Assembly (NCBI GenBank): GCA_036250195.1
Contig: JAVHZZ010000011.1
Coordinates: 61,560,919-61,624,918, forward strand
From: Mixophyes australis
Lineage: Eukaryota > Chordata > Amphibia > Anura > Limnodynastidae
DNA: 64,000 nt
Direction: 5' to 3'
Part shown: positions 42,489-53,688 of the stretch, one piece after another
How positions within the stretch are numbered: position 1 is the first letter of the stretch
Layout: every line of letters begins with the position of its first letter
Program-made: the position numbers and the translations under genes
The notes under the pieces: model-generated
The model's input: only the letters and a program-made list of their open reading frames with translations
Database searches by the model: none
Told to the model about the DNA's origin: nothing

Positions 42489-45440
42489 TGGACTGCGTAG
42501 AGGAGTGGGTCACCACAATATATATTAAAAACCCTGAACTTTTATTATTCGCACCAATAAATGTACCTGGACTGCGTAGAGGAGTGGGTCACCACAATAT
42601 ATATTAAAAACCCTGAACTTTTATGAATCGCACCAATAAATGTACCTGGACTGCGTAGAGGAGTGGGTCACCACAATATATTAAAAACCCTGAACTTTTA
42701 TGAATCGCACCAATAAATGTACCTGGACTGCGTAGAGGAGTGGGTCACCACAATATATTAAAAACCCTGAACTTTTATGAATCGCACCAATAAATGTACC
42801 TGGACTGCGTAGAGGAGTGGGTCACCACAATATATATTAAAAACCCTGAACTTTTATGATTCGCACCAATAAATGTACCTGGACTGCGTAGAGGAGTGGG
42901 TCACCACAATATATATAATAAGAAAACCATCAACTTGTTTGATTCGCACCAATAAATGTACCTGGACTGCGTAGAGGAGTGGGTCACCACAATATATATT
43001 AAAAACCCTGAACTTTTATGAATCGCACCAATAAATGTACCTGGACTGCGTAGAGGAGTGGGTCACCACAATATATTAAAAACCCTGAACTTTTATGAAT
43101 CGCACCAATAAATGTACCTGGACTGCGTAGAGGAGTGGGTCACCACAATATATTAAAAACCCTGAACTTTTATGAATCGCACCAATAAATGTACCTGGAC
43201 TGCGTAGAGGAGTGGGTCACCACAATATATATTAAAAACCCTGAACTTTTATGATTCGCACCAATAAATGTACCTGGACTGCGTAGAGGAGTGGGTCACC
43301 ACAATATATATAATAAGAAAACCATCAACTTGTTTGATTCGCACCAATAAATGTACCTGGACTGCGTAGAGGAGTGGGTCACCACAATATATATTAAAAA
43401 CCCTGAACTTTTATGAATCGCACCAATAAATGTACCTGGACTGCGTAGAGGAGTGGGTCACCACAATATATTAAAAACCCTGAACTTTTATGAATCGCAC
43501 CAATAAATGTACCTGGACTGCGTAGAGGAGTGGGTCACCACAATATATTAAAAACCCTGAACTTTTATGAATCGCACCAATAAATGTACCTGGACTGCGT
43601 AGAGGAGTGGGTCACCACAATATATATTAAAAACCCTGAACTTTTATGATTCGCACCAATAAATGTACCTGGACTGCGTAGAGGAGTGGGTCACCACAAT
43701 ATATATAATAAGAAAACCATCAACTTGTTTGATTCGCACCAATAAATGTACCTGGACTGCGTAGAGGAGTGGGTCACCACAATATATATTAAAAACCCTG
43801 AACTTTTATGAATCGCACCAATAAATGTACCTGGACTGCGTAGAGGAGTGGGTCACCACAATATATTAAAAACCCTGAACTTTTATGAATCGCACCAATA
43901 AATGTACCTGGACTGCGTAGAGGAGTGGGTCACCACAATATATTAAAAACCCTGAACTTTTATGAATCGCACCAATAAATGTACCTGGACTGCGTAGAGG
44001 AGTGGGTCACCACAATATATATTAAAAACCCTGAACTTTTATGATTCGCACCAATAAATGTACCTGGACTGCGTAGAGGAGTGGGTCACCACAATATATA
44101 TAATAAGAAAACCATCAACTTGTTTGATTCGCACCAATAAATGTACCTGGACTGCGTAGAGGAGTGGGTCACCACAATATATATTAAAAACCCTGAACTT
44201 TTATGAATCGCACCAATAAATGTACCTGGACTGCGTAGAGGAGTGGGTCACCACAATATATTAAAAACCCTGAACTTTTATGAATCGCACCAATAAATGT
44301 ACCTGGACTGCGTAGAGGAGTGGGTCACCACAATATATTAAAAACCCTGAACTTTTATGAATCGCACCAATAAATGTACCTGGACTGCGTAGAGGAGTGG
44401 GTCACCACAATATATATTAAAAACCCTGAACTTTTATGATTCGCACCAATAAATGTACCTGGACTGCGTAGAGGAGTGGGTCACCACAATATATATAATA
44501 AGAAAACCATCAACTTGTTTGATTCGCACCAATAAATGTACCTGGACTGCGTAGAGGAGTGGGTCACCACAATATATATTAAAAACCCTGAACTTTTATG
44601 AATCGCACCAATAAATGTACCTGGACTGCGTAGAGGAGTGGGTCACCACAATATATTAAAAACCCTGAACTTTTATGAATCGCACCAATAAATGTACCTG
44701 GACTGCGTAGAGGAGTGGGTCACCTCAATATATTAAAAACCCTGAACTTTTATGAATCGCACCAATAAATGTACCTGGACTGCGTAGAGGAGTGGGTCAC
44801 CACAATATATATTAAAAACCCTGAACTTTTATGATACGCACCAATAAATGTACCTGGACTGCGTAGAGGAGTGGGTCACCACAATATATATAATAAGAAA
44901 ACCATCAACTTGTTTGATTCGCACCAATAAATGTACCTGGACTGCGTAGAGGAGTGGGTCACCACAATATATATTAAAAACCCTGAACTTTTATGAATCG
45001 CACCAATAAATGTACCTGGACTGCGTAGAGGAGTGGGTCACCACAATATATATAATAAGAAAACCATCAACTTGTATGATTCGCACCAATAAATGTACCT
45101 GGACTGCGTAGAGGAGTGGGTCACCACAATATATATTAAAAACCCTGAACTTTTATGATTCGCACCAATAAATGTACCTGGACTGCGTAGAGGAGTGGGT
45201 CACCACAATATATATAATAAGAAAACCATCAACTTGTATGATTCGCACCAATAAATGTACCTGGACTGCGTAGAGGAGTGGGTCACCACAATATATATTA
45301 AAAACCCTGAACTTTTATGAATCGCACCAATAAATGTACCTGGACTGCGTAGAGGAGTGGGTCACCACAATATCTTAAAAACCCTGAACTTTTATGAATC
45401 GCACCAATAAATGTACCTGGACTGCGTAGAGGAGTGGGCA
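42489..45440. repeat. 79-bp tandem array with 395-bp higher-order unit
   Basis: About 38 monomers beginning TGGACTGCGTAGAGGAGTGG. From 42568 to 44937 they follow the length order 79, 77, 77, 79, 83, repeated six times (starts 42568, 42963, 43358, 43753, 44148, 44543). The 83-bp monomer has ATAATAAGAAAACCATCAAC in place of ATTAAAAACCCTGAAC. After 44938 the order becomes irregular (79, 83, 79, 83, 79, 77). Units are almost identical between periods. No coding frame. Confidence 0.95.
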
Positions 45441-45649
45441 CTGGGCACCACAATAAAATATATAAAAAACCTTCAACAGGTCTGCATTACACTACACATA
45501 CGGCTGCTCCTCCATCCTCTCCATCATATATATGTTGGAGTTTTAGCGTGTGACAACCTCTTGTTTTTGATAATGTCAGTGCATTTTGAATATTTTTCAA
45601 TTTGCCCCACACCACTGAATGTACTTTATCTATGATACGCATCTATCTA

Positions 45650-46510
45650 TCTTGACTGCGTAGTGTGGTGGCCCCGGTACACAATTTGGTACCGAGGCCA
45701 CAATATAATTAAAAAACCCTCCACGTGTCAGAATTCCACCAAACAACTATCTGGACTGCATAGTGGGGTGGCCCCGGTACCCAATTTGATACCGGGGCCA
45801 CAATACCTCCTCCAAACATGGTACAGACAATTCGTCATTGAGATCCCAGACAGACAGGGTCGAAGTGTTATAGTTTGACTTTGTAAACCCAAAAAACTGT
45901 CCCTGTTGCACATAGTCGTGCAATGAAGACTGACTTTTTCATTTAAAGGCACGATCTTTCAAGTGTAGTGTTTGTAAGTCTAAGTCATATTATACTTTTG
46001 GTAAAATTGGTTTATTTTGTTCCTCTTTATGGTAATTAGTAATAGAATTAAAGTATGAAATAGAATTAAAGTATGAAATAGAATTAAAGTATGAAATAGA
46101 ATTAAAGTATGAAATAGAGTGGTATATAGAGTTGTAGTGTGGTATACTATAGAGTGGTCCACACAATATAATAATAATAAAACCCTCAACTGGTCTGAAT
46201 TCCACCAAACAAGTATCTGGACTGCGTAGTGTGGTGGCCCCGGTACACAATTTGGTACCGAGGCCACAATATAATTAAAAAACCCTCCACGTGTCAGAAT
46301 TCCACCAAACAAGTATCTGGACTGCATAGTGGGGTGGCCCCGGTACCCAATTTGATACCGGGGCCACAATACCTCCTCCAAACATGGTACAGACAATTCG
46401 TCATTGAGATCCCAGACAGACAGGGTCGAAGTGTTATTGTTTGACTTTGTAAACCCAAAAAACTGTCCCTGTTGCACATAGTCGTGCAATGGACAGTTAC
46501 TTTTTTATTG
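45650..46510. repeat. Duplicated ~560-bp unit with GGTACC hairpins
   Basis: 45651-45960 and 46216-46500 are near-identical. Each has two inverted repeats of GGCCCCGGTACC-type arms with a 6-nt spacer (45670-45699, 45770-45799, 46236-46265, 46336-46365). Between them is a (TAGAATTAAAGTATGAAA)-type ~18-bp repeat at 46045-46115. Short frames in both copies are shadows. Confidence 0.85.
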
Positions 46511-46780
46511 AAAGACTCAAGCTTTCAAGTGTAGTGTTTATAAAATATAAACAACAATACAGTAGTTTTAGAGCACGTCAATACCTCTTGTTTTAAATTA
46601 TGACACGGCATTTTACTTTTGGTTTAATTTCTTGTATTTTTTTAAATTTGGTTTTACTTTTTGAACATGGCAAACGACTGTTGATTGGTCATATAATGCA
46701 AAAAAAAAAGGTCCAAGATGGAATTGTCCTTGGGCCCTCACACCCACCCTTATGTTGTTGAAATAGGACATGCACACTTT

Positions 46781-46844
46781 AACAAACCAATCATTTCAGC
46801 GACAGGGCCTACCAAACAACTTTGGCTGAAATGATTGGTTTGTT
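46781..46844. other. Perfect 20-bp inverted repeat after transposase stop
   Basis: Arms 46781-46800 (AACAAACCAATC...) and 46825-46844 are exact reverse complements with a 24-nt spacer. It lies 57 nt beyond the transposase stop on the minus strand. The copy in the outer element (41977-42040) has mismatches in the arms. It may form a stem in the transcript 3' region. Confidence 0.85.
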
Positions 46845-46900
46845 TGGGCCCCCACACCAACAAAAGCTATTCATCTCTCCCTGTACAGACTAAACAGGCT

Positions 46901-47734
46901 CTACTGAGGCAAGATGTCGTCCTCATCCTCAACCTCTGATTCCTCTCCCCCTACAGTGTGTACTTCCTCCTCATCACACATTATCAATTCGTCCCCGCTG
47001 GACTCCACAACCACAGGTCCCTCTGTACTGTCTGGAGGGCAGTGCTGTACTTCATTGAGGAATTGATTATTCATTTTTATAAACATCATTTTTTCAACGT
47101 TGTGAGGAAGCAACCTCCTTCGCCGCTCACTGACCAGGTTCCCCGCTGCACTAAAAACTCTTTCCGAGTACACACTGGAGGGGGGACAACTCAGGTAAAA
47201 TAGAGCCAGTTTGTACAGGGGCTTCCAAACTGCCTTTTTTTCCTGCCAGTAACAATATGGACTGTCTGACATGTCTACTTGGATGGTGTCAGCAAAGTAA
47301 TCATCCACAATTTTTTCTATTGTGACAGCATCCAATGCAGCGAGAGTAGACATGTCTGCAATGGTTGGCAGGTCCTTCAGTCCGGACCAGATGTTATCAG
47401 CATCCCCGCCAGCGCCTCTTTTGGGAAAACTGAGCTTTTTCCTCGCAGCCATAGATGTGGAAGAAAATGAGGGTGGAGCTGTTGGCATGTCACGGTCCTC
47501 TTCAGAGGACAATCTCCTGACCAGCAGGTCTTTGCACCGCTGTAGACTTGTGTCCGCCGGAAACAGAGACACAACATACGCTTTAAACCGAGGATCGAGC
47601 ACGGTGGCCAGAATGTATTCCTCTGACTTTAAAAGAGTGACCACCCTCGGATCCTGGCAAAGCGTACGAAGGGCTACATCCACAAGAGCTACATGTTTGG
47701 TGTAATCGCAATGGCTTACCAGCTCCTCCCTCAC
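46901..47734 (-). pseudogene. hAT transposase, C-terminal part with dimerisation domain
   Basis: 277 residues. The C-terminal hATC dimerisation domain is clear: YWQEKKAVWKPLYKLALFYL, then VYSERVFSAAGNLVSERRRR at about residues 165-220. LATVLDPRFKAYVV near residue 42 is the conserved block before it. It ends in a Glu/Asp-rich tail. A one-base deletion near 47733 separates it from the upstream frame; read through, the two parts form one protein. Homologous shard at 51497-51747. Confidence 0.85.
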
Positions 47735-49527
47735 TTTCTCCAGCTGCTGATCAGGGGAATGACCTGACTCAAGCTGGCAGTGTCGGAACTGACTTCTCGT
47801 GTGGCAAGTTCAAATGGCTGCAGAACCTTGCACAACACGGAAATCAGTCTCCACTGCGCTTGACTCAGGCGCATCCCCACTCCTTTGCCTATGTCGTAGG
47901 TGGCTGTGTAGGCCTGAATGGCCTTTTGCTGCTCCTCCATCCTCTGCAGCATATAGAGGGTGGAGTTCCAGCGCGTCACAACCTCTTGTTTGAGGTGATG
48001 GCAGGGCAGGTTCATGCTTTTTTGATGTGCCTCTAGTCTGCGGTAGGCACTGGCTGAATGCCGAAAGTGTCCAGCAATTTTGCGCGCCACCGCAAGCATC
48101 TCCTGCACACCCCTGTCACTCTTGAGGTAATGCTGCACCACCAAATTAATGGTGTGGGCAAAACATGGGACGTGCTGGAAATTGCCCATATTTAATGCCC
48201 GCACAATGTTACTGGCATTGTCTGACACCACAAATCCCCATGAGAGTCTAAGTGGGGTAAGCCACTGGGAGATAATTTCCCTCATTTTCTCTAATATGTT
48301 GTCAGCATTGTGCCTCTTATTAAAGCCTGTAATGCACAATGTTGCCTGCCTTTGCACGAGCCGCCATTTTGTAGTTGCTGCTACTGATGCAGCTGTTGCT
48401 GTTGCTGCGGAAGGGGATGCATCTACCCAGTGGGCTGTCACAGTCATATAGTCCTTCGTTTGCCCAGAACCACTTGTCCACATGTCCGTGGTTAAGTGGA
48501 CAGTGGGTACAACCGCATTTTTTAGAGCACTGAGGACACTTGATCGTACTTCTCTGTACATTTTTGGTATCGCCTGCCTAGTGAAGTGGAATCTCGACGG
48601 GATTTGGTACCGGGGACACAATACCTCCATCAACCCTCTAAATCCCACTCCACTGATGGCGGACACCGGGCGCACGTCTAACACCAACATTGCAGTTACA
48701 GCCGCAGTTATACGCTTTGCAATAGGGTGACTACTATCGTATTTTGTGGTCATGGCAAACGACTGTTGGACGGTCAATTGTTTTGTGAAAGACTTAGCGG
48801 TCTTACGACTTCCCCTCTGGGAAGATGACCGACTAACAGCAGTAACAGCAGCAGTGGCAGTAGTAGGCGTACCGCTGCAGGATTCCTCGGATGAATCCCG
48901 TATTGAGGAGGACTCAGTCTGGCTGCTGACTTGGGCTGCAGGACTGAATCTGATGGAGATTGTGGAGGAAGTTGACGAGGAGGGTGTTGCTGGTGTGTAT
49001 CCAACTGGACAACGGGATTTAGGTGTCCCTGTACCGATGAGGGTCCTAGCCCCAGTTCCTGAACTAACCACTGAACTATGAAGGTTATTCAGGTGACGTA
49101 TAAGGGAGGATGTTCCTAGGTGGGCAAGATCCTTATTCCTGCTTATTTGAGCTTTACATAAGCTACATATGGCCATACATTGGTTGTCTGGATTTGGATA
49201 AAAATAACTCCAGACCGAAGAGGTGCATTTTTTGGTCTTCTGACCAGGCATGACGATGGGCTTTTTCATCCCATGGACATCAGCTGTTTTCCCCCCTGGT
49301 GCCTCATTTACAATAACCACATCACCATCCTCATCATCAAGTTCCTCCACAGCGCCAGCTACATCATCAATAGCCTCCTCCCGAGCCACCTCTTCCCGTA
49401 CAGTGATGGGAAGGTCAGGCTTGACAACCACCAACACCCTTGGACTCGCCTTGTGGATTTGTGATAATTTCTCTTTAGAAGGCAGAGTTGTTTGCTGTTT
49501 TGTTGCTGACAGCATAACTCTCTTCAA
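47731..49527 (-). pseudogene. hAT transposase, BED finger and catalytic core
   Basis: 598 residues. BED-type zinc finger near residues 105-155 (SSVWSYFYPNPDNQ, CSLC, HLNNLH) for DNA binding. The RNase H-fold core has HLTTDMWTSGSG (first catalytic Asp), VVSDNASNIVRALN (second) and CFAHTINLVVQHYL (the CxxH element), then VVTRWNSTLYMLQRM (RW block). Several Ser/Thr-rich linkers. It ends prematurely at WRK by frameshift before the part encoding the last catalytic Glu and hATC. The real protein probably starts upstream. Confidence 0.88.
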
Positions 49528-49895
49528 TTTTTTGTAGGGGGGGGAGGAGGAGGAGGGCTAAGATCCGTGGGTGAAGCTGAACCACTAGTCATGAACACGG
49601 GCCAGGGCCTAAGCCGTTCCTTGCCACTCCGTGTCGTAAATGGCATATTGGCAACTTTACGTTTCTCCTCAGATGATTTTAAGTTTCTCTTTTTGCTACT
49701 TTTTCTTAACTTGGGCTTTTTGGATTTTACATGCCCGGTACTACGAGATTGGGCATCGGGCTTGGAAGACGACGTTGATGGCATTTCATCGTCTATGTCA
49801 TGACTAGTGGCAGCAGCTTCAGCATTAGGAGGAAGTGGGTCTTGATCTTTCCCTACTTTATCCTCCAAATTTTTGGTCTCCATTATATGTAGCAC
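49524..49895 (-). pseudogene. hAT transposase N-terminal region, frameshifted
   Basis: 123 residues, acidic then strongly basic (KSKKPKLRKSSKKRNLK, a probable nuclear-localisation signal), ending in a Pro run. The stop follows a homopolymer of eight C (minus strand; 49537-49544). Changing register there continues into the 598-residue frame. It lies just downstream of the leader repeats, so it plausibly holds the native start (MLHIMETKN or METKN). Function beyond the basic signal unknown. Confidence 0.55.
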
Positions 49896-50035
49896 AAGAT
49901 ACTGCAGAATGTGTGAACTTGGTAATATTGCAGTACCAATGGACTTATACTGCTGTATTGGTTTTGCAAATTTGGTTATAATAATTATTATATATATTTT
50001 TTTTTTTTTATTTTATTTTTTTTTTTACTTTTTTT

Positions 50036-51175
50036 TTATTTTTTAAAAACTTGGGAATAATGGGGAAATAACTTTGCCCTTAGAAGCACAGAGCACAGGA
50101 CACAGCACCACTGGACTGAACAGGACACGGCACAGGACCCAGCAGCACTACGGAACTCAGCAGGACAGAGCACAGGACACAGCACCACTGGACTGATACT
50201 GCAGAATGTGTGAACTTTGTAATATTGCAGTACCAATGGACTTATACTGCTGGATTGGTTTTGCAAATTTGGTTATAATAAATTAATAATTATTATATAT
50301 ATATTTTTTTTTAATTTTTAATTTTTTTTTACTTTTTTTTTATTTTTTAAAAACTTGGGAATAATGGGGAAATAACTATGCCCTTAGAAGCACAGAGCAC
50401 AGGACACAGCACCACTGGACTGAACAGGACACGGCACAGGACCCAGCAGCACTACGGAACTCAGCAGGACAGAGCACAGGACACAGCACCACTGGACTGA
50501 TACTGCAGAATGTGTGAACTTTGTAATATTGCAGTACCAATGGACTTATACTGCTGGATTGGTTTTGCAAATTTGGTTATAATTATATATATTTTTTTTT
50601 TAATTTTTAATTGTAATTTTTTTTTTACTTTTTTTTTATTTTTTAAAAACTTGGGAATAATGGGGAAATAACTATGCCCTTAGAAGCACAGAGCACAGGA
50701 CACAGCACCACTGGACTGAACAGGACACGGCACAGGACCCAGCAGCACTACGGAACTCAGCAGGACAGAGCACAGGACACAGCACCACTGGACTGATACT
50801 GCAGAATGTGTAAACTTTGTAATATTGCAGTACCACTGGACTTTTACTGCTGAATGTGTGAACTTGGTAATATTGCAGTACCAATGGGCTTATACTGCAG
50901 GATTGGTTGTGCAAATTTTGTGGTAATTAAAAAAAATTAAATTAGTTTTTGGTATTTTTTTAAATAACTTTTTTTTATTTTTTTAAACACAGGGGAATAT
51001 TGGGGAAATAACTATGCCCTTAGAAGCACAGAGCACAGGACACAGCACCACTGGACTGAACAGGACACAGCACTGGACCCAGCAGCACCACTGACCTCAG
51101 AAGGACAGAGCACAGCACACAGCACCACTGGACTGATACTGCAGAACACAGCACAGCACAGCACAGCACAGCACG
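50036..51175. repeat. ~300-bp repeats in hAT leader
   Basis: Four units starting near 50049, 50353, 50649 and ~50990: TTGGGAATAATGGGGAAATA, then AGCACAGAGCACAGGACACA, then ATACTGCAGAATGTGTGAAC and AT-rich runs. Periods about 304, 296 and 340. Three give the same short minus-strand frame by repetition, not by selection. Shares units with the element at 4719-6119. Confidence 0.85.
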
Positions 51176-51427
51176 AGATCTACCAGGACAGAGGACCACC
51201 TAACACACCCTCCCTCTACCCTGATCAATGCCCGAGTGAAGATGGCGGCGACTAGCGGGGAATTTATAGGATCCGAGTATCGCGAGATCCGACAACGGGA
51301 TTATGAGTCAGAGCCTCAGTTTCATATTTGAATTTGGCGCCAATACCCGGATCTGTCTCGGATCCGACTTGGATCGGCAATGTTCGGGTGGGCTCGGATT
51401 TCAGATATCCGAGCCCGCTCATCTCTA

Positions 51428-51747
51428 ATCCTCACACATTATCAATTTGTCCCCGCTGGACTCCACAACCACAGGTCCCTCTGTAGTATCTGGAGGTCAG
51501 TGCTGTACTTGATTGAGGAATTGATAATTCATTTTTATGAACATCATTTTTTCAACGTTCTGCGGAAGCAACCTCCTTCGCCGCTCACTGACCAGGTTCC
51601 CCGCTGCACTAAAAACTCTTTCCGAGTACACACTGGAGGGGGGACAACTCAGGTAAAATAGAGCCAGTTTGTACAGGGGCTTCCAAACTGCCTTTTTTTC
51701 CTGCCAGTAACAATATGGACTGTCTGACATGTCTATTTGGATGGTGT
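51428..51747 (-). pseudogene. Outer hAT element, right part: hATC shard
   Basis: Begins with the second ATCCTCAC copy and reads the dimerisation domain (SPYCYWQEKKAVWKPLYKL to SERRRRLLPQNVEKM) almost identical to 46958-47290. It ends abruptly at about 51747 in unrelated sequence, so the remainder of the outer element is deleted or displaced. Confidence 0.82.
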
Positions 51748-52580
51748 CAGAATTTCTGACACTAGAAATGTCGGCAGCTACTCTGACGACATAAAAATGT
51801 TGGTAGGCTAAATGCAGGCACTTGCATTCTAGGGACAGCTTGCAAATGTCGACAATGTGATTGTTGACATTCATCATGTCGACAATCACAATGCCAACAT
51901 TAAAAGTCCAATGCTGGCGAGTCCAGCGTCTATTCGCTGAAAGTATCTTGGCCGACAAACAGCTGCTTATACGAACATTGCCGCATGTGCAGCGGAGTTT
52001 TGGCCGCGGGCATGACCACATCCATCTTATCATCATCTAAGACGCTTACAGGCATGGAAGGATACAGAGGAGACCGGACCATCCGAGCAATCCACCTTGT
52101 ATGTAAGGGGTAAGATTTCTCCCCTATACGTCCTGTCACTGTTCCTGGACTCTGGCCTCCAGTAACTGTTCCAGCATGGTTTTTCATATACTTTGCATTA
52201 TCTTCTGTATAATCAATATCCACTGCAAATTTCTCATATTATGTGATGTTGCTGTAGATCTTGTCATATATTTGATCCTATAGATCTCGGTTCTATAAGT
52301 ATATTGTTCTCAGCATTTCATTTACAGATAATGTTTCCTCTGATCTCAGCTCATTTGCATATTTCACAACCATTTATTGCTTACCACTTTTCTTTCCTAT
52401 TCTGCGCCGGGATATATCTTTTTATTTTATTCGCTAGAAGTATACTAGAAATGTCGGCATTTACTACCCAACCCAGTATAAGGGTATATGCTGTATATCT
52501 AGTATAGGAAAAGAGTGAGCCAATGTAGGAGTTTTTACATCAAGATGTACAGGTACAAAATCTGTCATTGAGAATACTTA
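51748..52580. other. GTCGACA-rich MITE-like sequence and flank
   Basis: 51760-52040 contains ATGTCGACAATGTGATTG and ATGTCGACAATCACAATG, able to pair with each other's complements, and CTAGAAATGTCGGCA recurs at 52445. Probably a foldback/MITE remnant with its two ends near 51757 and 52445. 52050-52430 shows nothing recognised. Confidence 0.4.
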
Positions 52581-52584
52581 ATAC

Positions 52585-53149
52585 TTAGAGGCCTATTTAA
52601 TAATGCTCAGATTTTTGCCCTGTTAAGTATCATTTGTCACCGCAGCAATGAGATGACTTGACAGGGCAATTGATCAAAAAAAGTCATGATGGGACTGCGC
52701 ATTTGATAGGAGGCTGTCGCGACAATGACTCTTTTCTAATGTAGACCGCAGGTTCTAACCCGGAAGTCTTTACCCAGGGTCAAGCATGCTCAGTTGCTAG
52801 TTGCATTAAAGTGTGCAGGGGAGAGAAGCAAAGCTGACGGAGAGGAATCCAAAGATCTCTCCCCTATGATGCTCTCCTAATAGGATTGAATGGATAATGC
52901 CATCTTCAGATAGCATAATCCATTGAGGTCAAGCTCTGTAAAGCTAAACTTTTCAGAGCTTGATAAATTTAACCAGACTATAGTCCCCATTGAAATCTAT
53001 GGGGACTTCAGTACTATGTGATACTTTGCCTAATGTAGGAGATATCTCCCATATCTTTTGCATTATGCAATTATTAAGTAGCTACTATACTTAAAAATGT
53101 CTAAACCATGCAGAAACAGCCATTTATGGCTTGATAAATAGGCACCTAA
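52585..53149. mobile_element. MITE with GGCCTATTTA-type inverted ends
   Basis: Left end CTTAGAGGCCTATTTAATAA; right end, inverted, CTTAGGTGCCTATTTATCAA. The ends pair at most positions over ~20 bp. No coding content. The duplication is not resolvable because the ends are themselves CTTAG-palindromic. Confidence 0.65.
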
Positions 53150-53501
53150 GACTTTTATGCATAAGAGATTTTTCAATAATTTGGAGCACCAAGCTGAATA
53201 TCTATTAAACTACATTTAAAATGACTCATTGACTTCCCTTCTTTATTAAATTAAAGTTACTATAAGTGGAAGCAGCAATTATTTATGTTGTCATTTCTGG
53301 TTTTCAAAATGTTTTGGATAAACAATTTCCAAATATGACATCCCATACTTTAAAAGCTGGATTGGTATCTAATTTTGGAAGTTTACTACTGTAATTTTGG
53401 AAGGCATTGCACAAGCTATTAAGTTGAAAAATGTCCCCAAATTATATTTAGCTTGTTTTATATTTTTTTCTGTAAATAATGTACCATCACCACATGAGGG
53501 G
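53150..53501. other. Flank of A1 insertion, no feature
   Basis: AT-rich sequence with nothing recognised. Its last five bases AGGGG (53497-53501) are the target duplication of A1. Confidence 0.6.
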
Positions 53502-53647
53502 TGTCACTCACCGGACTGTGAGTGCTTCTTCCCGGACATTTAGGAACCGTGGCCGTCCTCCATCCTGAGGGTCTGCGCATGCGCAGCCCTTTCCTATACT
53601 TCAGTGTATGTCCCTTTAACTCAATTGGCAGATCAGGCAACACTCCC

Positions 53648-53688
53648 TATATTAAGCACCTGTGGTCAACACCACGTTGCCTGATCTT
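53648..53688 (+). promoter_or_regulatory. A1 promoter and self-primer block
   Basis: TATATTAA at 53648-53655, then 31 nt from its first base GCCTGATCTT at 53679-53688. If transcription starts at the usual distance from TATA, these ten bases are the RNA 5' end, complementary to the primer-binding site at 55593-55602. The start site is inferred, not measured. Confidence 0.7.

Larger units (their letters stand above)
42173..51427 (-). mobile_element. 9.26-kb hAT transposon with 8-bp TSD
   Basis: Ends TAGGGATGTGCACCGG (left) and, inverted, TAGAGATGAGCGGGCTCGG (right), sharing TAG-GATG-GC. Flanked by ATCCTCAC at 42165-42172 and 51428-51435. Minus-strand transposase at about 49895-46901. A 79-bp tandem array (42489-45440) lies on the terminator side and ~300-bp repeats (50049-51170) on the promoter side. 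It inserted in the 3' coding end of a relative. Confidence 0.9.

Noticed and set aside
42489..45440. CRISPR-like regular array
   Set aside because: Monomers are contiguous with no unique spacers, in a vertebrate-like genome and within an hAT element; it is a tandem satellite.
50036..50914. Three near-identical Cys-rich minus-strand frames
   Set aside because: They arise from ~300-bp tandem repeats in the hAT leader; poly-T/A tracts flank each and there is no independent evidence of coding.
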